Shown: one piece after another, positions 45,218-56,451 of the stretch
How positions within the stretch are numbered: the stretch's first letter is position 1
Layout: each line of letters begins with the position of its first letter
Position numbers and translations under genes: made by a program
Source: Agroathelia rolfsii
Taxonomy: Eukaryota > Basidiomycota > Agaricomycetes > Amylocorticiales > Amylocorticiaceae
Direction: 5' to 3'
Length of the DNA stretch: 64,000 nt
Assembly (NCBI GenBank): GCA_018343915.1
Contig: JABRWF010000005.1
Location: 2,639,001-2,703,000, forward strand
Notes under the pieces: generated by a model
Databases searched by the model: none
Seen by the model: only the letters and a program-made list of their open reading frames with translations
What the model was told of the DNA's origin: nothing

Positions 45218-47553
45218 TCAGAGCAGCTCAATCTTGCGACGAATCTCGGCTGCCTTCTTCTGGAATAGCGCGATGCGCTTGAGCCCTTCGGAGCGCATAT
45301 CATCATGTTGTGTCGAAATCTCTAACCGGATCCACTGTTCAATTGTCATGCTCTTATCGATACCCCGCAGGGGATTATCATCGGTGTCATCAAGGGCTTC
45401 TTCCGCAGTGGCTGCTGCCTTGCCACGTGCCGGAGCTGGGGCAGGTGCATCATCCGCGAATGCTACATAAAAACAGTTATCAGCTTTTGCTTTGAAACCG
45501 GTTTAAAAAAGCCAGCAAAACTCACGATCAGGTATAGTCTCGATCCCAGACACACGCACCCGTGGGGGAAATGCGGCAGTGCGCTTGGGAGGGGGCAGAG
45601 GAGACGGCGACCGTGGAGACAAATCATCGTCCTCTTTCATAGGAGAGCCCTCCCGGCTAGCAGGACGTGCCAGTTTCGCTGCCGGAGGCGGCTTGACTTT
45701 GGCAGGGACAGGCTTTTTGCTCTTCTGAGGAGAGGGAGATGGTGACGGCGGTGGCGAGACTACGGTTGGTGGAGGTGCTGCCTCTTCGACCGGCATAGGT
45801 GATGCAGGATGCTGCGCATTGTCATCCTCATCCTCGTCATTCTCATCGTGATCCCCGCCATCGTCGGCATCACCATCGCTGTGGTCATCGACGACCATAG
45901 GAGCTTCTGGCTCAGGTGATGGTGATGGTGGTTTGCGCACCTTGGGCTCAGCAGCGGTCGACCGGGAGGGTTTCGCTTTTGGCTTGGGTCCAGGTTTGGC
46001 GCGGGATGCTCGTTTGGGTGGTGGTGGGGGCTGTTCCTCCTCCTCCTCCTCCTCTTCTTCTTCCTCTTCCTCTTCCTCCTTTTTGTCATTATCAGGGATG
46101 TCATCTGAATCATCAGCTGGAGTAGCGACAGCCTTGACTTCTTCTTCACTATCTGGTTCTTCTACCTTGACAGGAGGAGCAGGTTTTGCTGCGGGAGCTG
46201 CAGAACGGCTGGCTTTACCTTTACCCTTCCTTACCTTCGGTGCTGAAGCTGGTGGAGGAGCAATTTCCTGCACTTCGTCATCAGAGCGTGTCGAGGATGG
46301 AACAACAGGCGCCTTTTTGCTCTTCGAAACTTTCGTCTGCTTAGGTGGCGGAGGTGGCGGCGGCTCCTGTTCTGATTCTTCACCAGACTCTTCATGCGAT
46401 GATTCAACCGCCGTTCGAGATGATTTGGTTGTCCCCGTCGAGCGCACGGAAGCCTTGCGTCCCAGAGATTTTGCAACAGGATCTGAGCTCGTATCCGTGG
46501 TAAGCTTGCGCGAGGTCGATTTGGATAACTGGGCCCTGGACGGTGGCCGGGAGGAACCCCGCGTCTTTGGAGCAGGCGCTGGTGCTGGTGCTGCCTCTTC
46601 ATCTGCAGGGGTAGCAGTAGCCGTGGTCTTCTTGGTTTTTTTCTTTGTCGGGGGTTTCTCTGCGACCGAAGGGGGCGGCGGGCTACCCTCCGCAGCGGTA
46701 GATGCCTTTGTTGTGCGAGAAGTGACCCGTCGATGTTTCGTGGCTGCAGGTGTGGACATGACAGGGAAGAATGGGCAGGGCGTTGTTGTTACACGTTTGC
46801 GATGTTCTTCTCTGGATCACTAATCATATGCATACGGTTCAAGTATTGAGAGTATGCCTGCGGTACTTACACAGGATCATCGCCTTTATCCCATCCGCTT
46901 AGTGATGTCTGGCAGTAAAAGCAGGTAACTGTATCATCGCCTTCAGATTGGGGGGTATAAACGAAGCCTGCACGAGCCATCTAGATGTGCATTCTAATAA
47001 GCAAAGTGAAAACTAACAAAAAAAATAAAACTACATGCCCTCTTGGAACTGGCACCGTGGTTCTTGGTATCATCATGTGGATAATTGCCTGCAGATGTAA
47101 AAGTTTCAAGACGCGCTTTCTCCATTGATTTATGGGTCGGATGACGGGAAGGATCCTCTGATATGAACCTATACATTGCATACCGATGTTACTACAATAT
47201 GCGCACTCCGCCATGAACAACATCTATACGCACGTCCCATGCTCGTCGAAATCGCGGGGAAGACCGCATCTGACAACAGCCCAGGCACATTTAGATTTGC
47301 ACTTTTCAAAGTGCGTCTCGAACGGATCGTCATCCTGGTCCCATTCACTGAGCTCCTTCTCACACATGAAGCACACAACGTTATCCTTGTCGTCCCAGCT
47401 GGGGCTCCAGTAGAATCCGGCCTCGGCCAGCGACTGTGGCGTGACAGTCCATGATGAAGGATGGGGCCATTTCACGTTTGTGAATGCGCCAGAGGACTTT
47501 TTGACACGTTTCGGCTTTGCAAAAGAGTCGAGCCTCGCCTGGAAGCAGTTCAT
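45218..47553 (-). CDS. BIR1: Two-BIR survivin-type protein Bir1 (chromosomal passenger complex)
   Basis: Bir1/survivin targets the Aurora B-INCENP complex to centromeres. The start is MNCFQARLDSFAKPKRVKKS. BIR 1 follows with WPHPSSWTVTPQSLAEAGFY and the zinc set VVCFMCEKELSEWDQDDDP, then ETHFEKCKSKCAW. BIR 2 has FISEDPSRHPTHKSMEKARL, RAGFVYTPQSEGDDTVTCFY, LSGWDKGDDP and EEHRKRVTTTPCPFF, so both Cys-Cys-His-Cys sets are intact. A ~400-residue disordered Lys/Ser/Pro-rich region with AT-hook-like KGKGK patches and an unbroken run of about 14 Glu (about 46040-46081) follows. The C terminus, SMTIEQWIRLEISTQHDDMR and KKAAEIRRKIELL, is helical and typical of fungal Bir1. The stop is at 45218-45220. 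It is divergent from WAPL across 162 bp. Confidence 0.87.
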
Positions 47554-47715
47554 GGCCAACGAGGAGAGGAGAGATGGGTGTTGTTCCAAGGACGGTGCGG
47601 TGGCTGTGCAGTCATGACATAGTGTTCGCAATTCACATTGTTCACAACATCCGAGTCTCTTCAAGTTGTTGCTGCCGCATTCATCAACAGTTGCTTCTGC
47701 TTGGGCTTGGCCTTC
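47554..47715. promoter_or_regulatory. 162-bp bidirectional promoter, BIR1 / WAPL
   Basis: Only 162 bp separate the chosen start codons of two chromosome-segregation genes, so they share promoter sequence and could be co-regulated through the cell cycle. I did not find a certain MluI cell-cycle box or other named element. Confidence 0.55.
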
Positions 47716-50700
47716 ATGAAACCAACAACAACCTATAGTCGCAAGGGCCTCAAGCGCACTGGAAAGTCACTCTCTACCCATGCACGCTTGTCTTCTTCTC
47801 CCTCCCCAGAACCTGTATCAGAACACATTGGCAAGCGACGGAAAGTTGCTGCACCTGAGCCTGACAGACATTCTACCACGAGCGACTCACGGGATCGTAG
47901 CAAGTACACATCTTCTACGCCGTCTGTAAAGTCTTTGGAACCTAGAAGAGACAACAAGGTATTCGATGGTATGTCCTGTTTGGCCATTCGATAGGCAATC
48001 CCTCCGTTGGACATGAAATCTAGATGCAACCAGCAGCGGCTCTCGAGCTATCAAGAAAAGCGCCTCATCGTCGAATTCCGCTTCTACATCGTCCCATAGA
48101 TCTTTTGACTCTGCCAGACCCAATTCCGGAGACAGTCCTACGAAGCTCGCTCGAAACATCTCACAGGTGTCCTTGTTACCCAACGAGGAAGATACATCTG
48201 CCCATGTCAAGAAGCCTCCTGCACGCGGAATAATGAAAAGTATGCTAAGCCGTAGTCAAAGTGGCACCTCGCAAGAAGCAAGTCAAGAAATAGCTTATTC
48301 GAATGCTTCCTATACAAATACATCGACCTCATCCCTCGGGCGGGAACCTACAGTCCTCATCCAGGATAACGATACTACGGACGTATCCATGGATGCGCCT
48401 GGCTCTCAGCCAACTACGCCACAACGCCCAAAACATCTCTCCTCAAACTCACAACGCACATATGCAGGCAGATCTCGTTCATACGTCGTCCCGCTTGGCC
48501 CAGCAGACACACTTTTGAATCAATCTCAAGAGGACGAGGATGATGGATTTGGTGGTGGCGAGTCCTATACTGACCTCCGGCTGCGATGGGGTGTGGATAA
48601 TTCGGAAGACGACCCCTACTTGCCTGCTTTGACCGATGGCAACGATGTGCCCTTACGCGTTCCTCTACGTAACGGTATGATGAACGACCTCAAGAGTATC
48701 ACTGAGCTCCGAAGCAAGGGAGAGAGCAGAAGATTCCTTGACGAGGTGGGATATCTCTTTGAGGGACTCAACGAACAATCCAATATTGGTGTTCGCAGGA
48801 CAAGGTATTTTCTATATTCAGGTTAACAGCTATGCTGAAGACTGACATCCTTTAGTGCACTGGAACTCATCACTAAACTATGTGATTCTGAATTTGCGCG
48901 GAAAGCAACAACAGCTGACTTTCTAGAGCGAACCTGGGATGTCTTATGCGCTGCAGGAGGTGGGAGTGGTGACAAAGTGTGTAGTAGCCCGACTGGAGAT
49001 TCGGCTTGGCTCACCCAAAAAGCAGGTGCTCGACATACTTCTGGCCCTGTATGCTGCGCTTGTGGCCCGTGATAAACTCTCGATTGCCGAACTCTCACGC
49101 AAGGAGGACTTTGTTGCAACGCTGGCTTCAATATCCTGCTTTACCCATCTTGAAAAGGACTTTTTGAAGCTGGTATCATCAGTGGCATCAGATGCCGTAT
49201 TGCGGAATGCAGGAATACCGAAAACAGAAAAACGCCTGGTATGTCTGCACAATAAACACTGCCAGTGTGGCTCCTCAATACCATGTTTCTAGATATTGGT
49301 TATCCGCGGCCTGATTGAGATAAAATCTGATTTATTTGATAACACCGCTATCGTATGTTTATGCATCCACATAATCCATACCAACCACCGCTTACCTATA
49401 ACTCCCAGCCTTCTACCCGCTTGCTCATTTCACATGCCCTGGCTACACTCCCGCCCTCTTACCTTTCATACAGCATCTTCCCGAAGCTTTTAAAAAGCTT
49501 AGTGACCGAGCTTGATCTTGTTCAATCTCGCTTTTCCGCATATACAGCCGGCCTGTCATTCTTCCCTTCGGACGACAATTCACAGGACATGCCGTCATTC
49601 CATCACATTGCAAACTGCTTAAAAATGTTTGATACAGCGCTGCTTTCACAGTGGAAGCAAGAGGGCGATCAAACGTCTGATCATTTGCAAGATGAAGACA
49701 TAGAAGGCGTGCTGCGGCGATTATTAACCCTATCTCTTTCCTTAGAGGCTATCTTATTGGATCAAGACAGTCGAGTGGATATTTCTGCCAGTGCGTGACC
49801 CCCTAGCTGACCTACATGAGCAAGTTTTGGATTGAAATGGCGACTCGATATAGTTGAAAACTGTATGGAACTATCTTTGCGCATTCTAATCACACTATCA
49901 CATCAACACCCGAACTATTGTGAAACGATCTGCCAAATAGACTCAGCAGTACAATACCTCGTACGCCTGGTGGTCAAGTCTCAACGTCAGCGATCGGACG
50001 GTCGGACCAAATCACCGCCACCAGAACCGTCGAAGCCTCCATCCACGGAGAGTGCTATCTTAGTCACCGATCCCACCTTACATGCGTTCGACCAGCTGTG
50101 TCTTGGCTTAGGACTTTTGACAAATATCATATCTGGCGCACCCAGTGCGACATCTCGTCTTCTTCAGAAACTCAGTAAGTGGACTCACATCCAATCTTCC
50201 AATCCTACTTATTCATCGCTTCCCCTCTTTTTGATATTCAGAAATAGACCCTTCATGCCCTGGAACAAGAGCCTGCCTACGTACATGTCGTTGTGTGCAT
50301 CCCATTAATGGCCTTGAAAGCCTTGTGGGTGTCTACGAACAGCAACAAAGTTCCGCCGCCGATGGTGAGATTGATGCCGACTCGAGCTTCATCCGCGGTC
50401 ATATAACCATTTTGCTGGGCTTGCTCATGCGCTCGTCTGAGACGAGTCGGTCTACGATCCTTGAAGCCCTTGGCAAGAGAGACGCTGGTCTTTCAAGTGG
50501 TACCACTGGTAATAATATCAATGGGTTCCGCGCGTTTGTTGCTCATGCAGCAGAATTTGTCGAGTTTTACGACAAAGTCACGCAGCGGATCTTACGCTCG
50601 TCTTCGACTATAGGACATTTGGTAGAACACGAAGACGAGGACGAAGATCATACCACTTCCAAGAACAACTCGACGCAAAATTCCCAATCTGAAAATGCCG

Positions 50701-50744
50701 TAGCACGAGAAGTGCTTGAGTATTTGCGTACTTGTTTATCGTGA
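47716..50744 (+). CDS. Wings apart-like (WAPL) cohesin release factor
   Basis: WAPL opens the Smc3-kleisin gate of cohesin and acts with Pds5. The start is MKPTTTYSRKGLKRTGKSLS. A Ser/Pro-rich disordered N-terminal third carries basic clusters (IGKRRKVAAPE). The WAPL domain begins near 48560 with YTDLRLRWGVDNSEDDPYLP. It continues with NDLKSITELRSKGESRRFLD, EVGYLFEGLNEQSNIGVRRT and ALELITKLCDSEFARKATTA, then DFLERTWDVLCAAGG. HEAT-like helices follow to the end, including ENCMELSLRILITLSHQHPN, FDQLCLGLGLLTNIISGAPS and FIRGHITILLGLLMRSSETS. The C terminus ends YLRTCLS with TGA at 50742-50744. At least nine exons are evident. Pds5, its partner, is encoded about 25 kb upstream on the same strand. 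Confidence 0.88.
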
Positions 50745-51134
50745 TCCTTTCCTCCCTTCCCCTCCCTCTCGTTCATTTTATATCAGTGAATGGTATAATC
50801 ACATCCACTCTATTTTATGCCATTTCAGAGACCAAATCCACTGTATCGTATGGCATGATACTATTCCTTAACCATTCTACACTCTCATTCAGGCGACAAC
50901 TTTTTAGTCGTTGATTTTTTTACTACTATGCTCACCAGCTTCTTTGGAAAATCTGCTGATTAAAATGTTATTACTTGCTTGTTTTCCTCTCAGATACCCT
51001 TCCCCATAGTATGTATTTGTCCAGTATTAACTGAATTACATGCATGTATCCAAATTAGCGATGGCTAGTAAATGCACAAATCAGAAATAAGATGGCTTCT
51101 AGTGTAAACGACCTCCATCGGCTACCATAGATGC
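50745..51134. other. Convergent intergenic spacer
   Basis: This spacer lies between the 3' ends of WAPL and the tRNase Z gene. It is T-rich, and no gene was seen. Confidence 0.5.
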
Positions 51135-54100
51135 TTAATCCAAGGATGTCTCCCCAACGTCCGACTCCTCATCCCCGCCCACGACATACCCATAATTATG
51201 TTCAATTGCAGGCATGTAGACGTTCATCTTCCACATGTTACCAATCGTCATGTTGGCGTGATCGAAAGCCATGACGATGCTCATTTTATGTTTAGGTGGC
51301 TGTTGTTCCTGGTTTGAGGTCACATTTTCTTCACCAATGTCGTCTGCTGAATCCTGCATGGCACTAGGTGGGAGCTTGAAATACCGCGCGGAGAAATGCG
51401 TCAAGAGGAGATGCTTGGCGTTCATTCTATTTACAATGGTTTGTCAGCAAACGAAATTCTCCTTTCGCATTCTGAAAACATATTCTTACTTGTGGCCAAT
51501 GCCGACAGCACCGCTGAATGTGCTATGGGCTTTGATCCTCGCCAACTCGGCCTGATCATCTGCCATCGTAGCCTCGTGAATAAGTAGGGTTGCATTAGGT
51601 GCTGCTTTAACAATACTATCTGTAGGCATGGTGTCTCCGGAATATCTGCAAATGTCATTGTCAGTACAGCGGCGAACAGGAGCCATATGGTAAGACGAAG
51701 AATGTTACTCACGCAATAACCCAGCCATCTTGATGCTCAATCACAGCGCCATAGCACTTGGCACGATGTCTCATCTCCGCCGTGCGCAACTCCCGCAGAC
51801 CAAGTGCACGATGGAGTTCTTGGGTGTATTCTGGGCGTCTGAACGTGCACCGCTATAGCGTCAGTTTGATGGACTGAAAAAAAAAATGTATGTACGAACG
51901 TCCTGATCCAGTACTCCCTCCTGAAAGCATCCTCATTCCCTGCCAAGATATTTTCACTGAAGATAGGCCGTACACCTCTAGCAGTAAGGTCTCGTAGGCC
52001 GAGGTCCTCAATATCCGACCACTCGTGCAGGTACAACAAGATCGGTCGATTAGCCACAAGATAGAGAGGCTCGCTTGGGGGAGGGTTAAGCTACATTCAA
52101 AGCCGAGTCAGACAAAATAGAAAAGGGGCCGACACTAGGCTTCTCGAATGCACGGCACTCACCTGCCTCCGCATAGCAAGCAGCTTAATAATACCAATAT
52201 GATGGTCCGCATGTGCATGACTCAGGAAGACACATTTGATATCCCTCAAGACATCCCATGCATTGTTCGCCTTCGTATGGTCCGTTCCGAAGTTGCGCGC
52301 AATCTGTCCCCAGGTGCCCTCGCCACAATCGAGGAGAATGCTACCGTGATTAGGTACGCGGAGGAGCATTCCGGAAACTAAAAAAAAGAAAGAAACGAGT
52401 ATTCAATCATCATGATCCCTCCGGGAAAAGCACAGCGTAACTCACCGTTCCGGTATTTCATGGGCAGTGCACTTCCAGTTCCGAGCGGTATAACTTGTAC
52501 ATCGTCACCCGGTGCAGGTGAGCGAGGAGGCGTTGATTCGATCAGAGCCTTGGCTTCTTGAAAACACTGCTGCAGCGATCCATCCAGCACGAGCGGAGCC
52601 TCTGTAATAGCTGCGTCGTGGAAGCGATCATGAACTGGCGTACTGTATGCTGGGGCACGGGGCGGGTGGATGTCTACAATGACGTTGGCCTGCAAGGGGG
52701 TAGTCTTCTCAGGAAGATCCGGCACACCTGTGAATGATTAGTTAACATGACATTGAGACCCTAATGATGGAATGGAATGAATCACACCTTTCAATGTTCG
52801 CAAGGGCTGTACTGAGAAATGCGGAATGGGAAAAACGGTCTGATCGAGTTGATTCAAGCATAACTGGTTATAGCCCGGGCTTGTAAAGTTCAGCTTATCT
52901 GCACAGTGCGCGCGTGATGAGACAACATGCTATTAGGGGAGGTGGATCAGTCAAATAAATAAAGCCACCCATATCAGTGAGAAGTACTCACATGCACATC
53001 TGGGCCAAACTTGGCCATGAATCGCTTATACGTATCCGTCTCGAGCACATCATCACCACAGAGATGGAAAACCGTACGGACCATACCCGATTCATCGTAT
53101 ACACCAGCCGGAGACTGGAATTTTGAGAAAAACGCAGATTGTTCAAAACTTGATGCTAATGAATCGATATGGGATACCGTGGGGCAATCCAATATGAGCA
53201 CGACCTACAAAGGCCCCAATGTATTGAATGTCAGTATTTTGTATGAAACAATTACGAGCTTACCCCGGCTCCCTCAGATTTGGAAACACAATCCTCCGGC
53301 TTGACGACACGCTCAACCTTATTCCCCTGTCCGTCGTCCACAGTGACGGTGACGGACTGTCCGCGAGTAAGCTGGGCCCACATCGGCCCTTTGGGCACGC
53401 CGAGCGCGGTCGCCTGGGCCACGTTAAATTTTCCTCGCACGCGCGGGCCTACGATAACATACGCCAGTGTTGGCACATCGTCCGGATGTTGGACGGGACG
53501 AGAAGCAGGGGCGTAGGGTGCAATCCACTTTGGCAAAACACGTCGGAAAGCTTGAGATCTTGTCACGGTAGACGCAAGTTCAGATCGTTTGCGAGGGGTA
53601 CCTGCGGGGACGATTTTCTTGGGCTAGGGGGGAAGAAATGGAGGCAAGAAGGGCGGTCATTTAAGTAACCGAACGAGAAAAAGTGAGACTAAGCTACATA
53701 CTTGCTGCTGCTTTTTCTTCTGCTTCTGCCCTCCACCTTTACTCTTGTTTCCCTCCTGCTGTTGCCCATCTCCCGCCAATGCCGCCTTTTTCTCCAGTGC
53801 AAAACTTGCATCGACAAGCAACCTCCGCCACTCATCCGCCGATGCACTCTCAAGTTCGGCCGGAAAGAAATTTTGTGACGACGAAGCGAGGATTTCTAGC
53901 AGCTGCGTGCGAGACATGTTGTCGGTGCACGGAACCGATGCGCCGTTATTGTCGCTGAAGGATGGGCGTTTGCTCTGTCGAGTTGCGGGCGAGGGAGATC
54001 GTTTTCTTTTGGCGTTAGCAGCATTTGTTGGGATAGCATCGCTTGTATCGACATCCATAACATTGTTGGACTGCACCGGAGAGCTGTTGTCTTTGGATGG

Positions 54101-54747
54101 AATGATAGGGAACGCATATATCGTCACATTGTCGTCTTTGTACACTGTGTCTGGAGCATCCTCAGACGCCGATGAGAGCGGTGACGGTATTGATAGTATC
54201 GGTACCTCACGCGAGGTCAGAGAAAGCTCATCACTAAAATCGTTCATAAACATTATCAGTACGTGCACACTTGGTCTAAAAAGTTCAACGAACCGGGTAA
54301 CGTAATGGCGCATGGACGCAAGAGAATGAACGAGACCTGGTGGTCCGACGACGTGTAGATCTGAAATGCCGCTATCGCATAGGTTCATTAGCATACCTAT
54401 TATGATGTATGATTCGTTCAGTATTCGGAAGACATGACCGGCAGGAATTGAAGAGAGAGAATAAAGTAACGATAAAAAAAGGGTTGGGTGATAAAATATC
54501 AATAAACAAGATCAAGTAGCAAAGCAAACGTCATTGCACACTCACTTGCCAATCCAGTCGCACGCCTACTCCCAACCGAAGAAAGAAACAGGGCGCGAGT
54601 GCGCTTAGCATTGAGCGTGCTTTGCAAGAACGCGCGGTTTGTGTTCTCGCCCAAGTTAAAAATGTACTTGGCCGAATCGAATGTGATCACAATCGTGGGC
54701 TCAGAGTCGGATGAGGCGGATGTGAGTGCAGATGCGGACCAGGTCAT
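51135..54747 (-). CDS. TRZ1: Long-form tRNase Z (ELAC2/Trz1)
   Basis: This is the endonuclease that removes 3' trailers from precursor tRNAs. It is the long form, made of two metallo-beta-lactamase halves. The N-terminal half begins MTWSASALTSASSDSEPTIV, then ITFDSAKYIFNLGENTNRAF, LFLSSVGSRRATGLAS and ISDLHVVGPPGLVHSL; it lacks the metal motif, as expected. The C-terminal half has IPLGTGSALPMKYRN joined across an intron to VSGMLLRVPNHGS, then ILLDCGEGTWGQIARNFG and the catalytic motif VFLSHAHADHHIGIIKLL (HxHxDH). Further downstream is VMAFDHANMTIGN. A Lys/Gln-rich low-complexity linker lies near 53700-53780. The chosen ATG matches the usual family start. The frame stays open for 89 codons upstream without an ATG, as discussed in the findings. 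Exon ends were partly traced. Confidence 0.88.
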
Positions 54748-55783
54748 GGTTGACGCTTGACGGCGGTGATGGTGGAGGTGGAGGTGGAGGTGGAGGTCAA
54801 GGGCGGATGGCGTACGCGCCGCGGTGGGCGCCTGGGGAAGTGAGTGAGACAAAGGTCGATTATGACAAGGGGTACTAGTAGTAGCACTGGCTAGAATAAA
54901 TAGAGAACGGTGGTGTATACTATGGGAGGAGGAGGATATTATACAATGCCTAGCAAGGCATGCTCGTGACGAGAAAGACAGAATTGTTGCCGAGTTTTTT
55001 TTTGGAGGGGACAACTATAGAGTCAAGGAGCTCGAGAACCAGCAGTAAGACATGTAATTTGATAACCCTCTAGTTAGGAAGAAAGAAAGCACACGACTCG
55101 ATGTTGGCTGGTCGACCTGCTTAAAGACACTGGTAGCAAGTAGAAAACTAAACATCTCACAGGTACCGCTAATTTCATATAAGCTGGCGCTAATTAGCAT
55201 TTGTACGTCATCTCTCTCACAAAACCACACTCAGTCTCCAGTCGGACAAATTCACAATTAGGCGATCAGTAGGTAGGGGTTATTAGAGGTGGGTGTGGGA
55301 GAGTATTTTGATTTCCAAATCAGAAAAGGGAAGAAGAAAACGCTGAGTAAATACAACAACAGCAGTAGCAACAGCACACAGCAACGGATGAGAAAAGTAG
55401 AAAAATGAAAAAAGATATTGTACAGCAAAATCGCAAGCAATATCCGGGGTGAATAGAAAAACAATAAGTATCATAAGTCGAAGAGGAATGTCAATGCATC
55501 GCAGAAGATTAATGAAAGGTAGAAAAAGAAAGAAAAAGAAGATCGTAATGGGGTCGTGAAAGGTCGTAAGAGGTCGTAAACAGTCATGGACGAGATTCGT
55601 ATCAAAATACTAAATGCATAAATATAGAGGGGCTTCCTGTATGAATAGAAGCAGATAAGCAGAAGAGGGTGAAGAGAGATAGCCACCAGGGGTAAAGACG
55701 AAGAAAGGGGGGTGCAAAACATCTATCACGAAGTCGTCCGAGAACGGAAAATACGACCCGGCAGAGATAAGATCATGATCTTA
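54748..55783. other. Upstream region of tRNase Z and 3' flank of next gene
   Basis: The first 267 bases upstream of the tRNase Z ATG remain open in the same frame, down from a possible acceptor 'tatag' at 55015-55019. The rest, purine-rich on the plus strand, shows no gene and probably includes the 3' flank of the gene that ends at 55784. Confidence 0.4.
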
Positions 55784-56451
55784 TCATGCCTTTTGTGCAA
55801 GCGCACTTGACGGTCGCGATGTGACTATGCTTTCGCTTTGCCCCCGTTGACGACCGGTAAGATCTAGCGATGATGAGGCAGATGGCGAAGTCCGCTTAGA
55901 GGACAAGGACATATCATCCTGAGATTTTGTAAAGAAATCGTCTTCGCCCTCGTACGGAGACGATGCGGAGTTGATCTGATGAACAATCAAACCATATCAG
56001 TATACAACCGTGCAGGATGACTCAGCGGGAAAGAAACGGTAGAAGATGATGTGGCGCCAGTAGATTGATGGCGGGTCCACAGTGTGTACAGAAAGCACAG
56101 CAAAGAGAAGCCTCCACTCACCCATGCGCCGAGTACCTCTGCTAATCGAGCGGCCTCTTCTGCACTAAAGACACAATCTGTGCCTTTTTCCGCGTGTATC
56201 CGCAGCAGCTCGCTCAGAGAGCGTTTATTGCGCCCTCTACCGTTTGGTGCACTCTCTACCGCATCGTCCTCGTCGCCATGTGTAGCAGGAAATGCGACGG
56301 AGTTGCGTGGCGTACGGTATTGCGAAGATGAAATTGGCTCGTCGGTGAGCATGTCCGCCTCTGAGCGGTCCCAGTCTTCCTGCTGGGAGTCAATCGAGGT
56401 TAGGCTAACGGTAGACATGGAAAAGTCCTGCGAAGTTCCGGGGAGTGACAT
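55784..56451 (-). CDS. Small uncharacterised conserved-looking protein
   Basis: Two main exons (56451 to about 56123, then about 55978 to 55784) give about 172 residues. The first part, MSLPGTSQDFSMSTVSLTSI, is Ser/Thr-rich. A compact helical segment follows: KRSLSELLRIHAEKGTDCVF, then SAEEAARLAEVLGAW. It joins across the intron to INSASSPYEGEDDFFTKSQD. The tail is Ser-rich with SPSASSSLDLTGRQRG. The helix plus the SPYEGEDDFF motif looks like a conserved basidiomycete family, but I cannot assign a function. It has no signal peptide or membrane segment and is likely cytosolic or nuclear. Confidence 0.6.

Noticed and set aside
45933..46823. Plus-strand open frame (296 codons) opposite BIR1
   Set aside because: It is Ser/Gly low-complexity read from the complement of Lys/Glu/Pro-rich Bir1 coding sequence. 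The Bir1 frame is supported by two BIR domains and a conserved C terminus.
55015..55722. Hydrophobic minus-strand frames
   Set aside because: They are Phe/Leu/Ser-rich readings of purine-rich plus-strand DNA, mutually overlapping, without a conserved motif or good start context.
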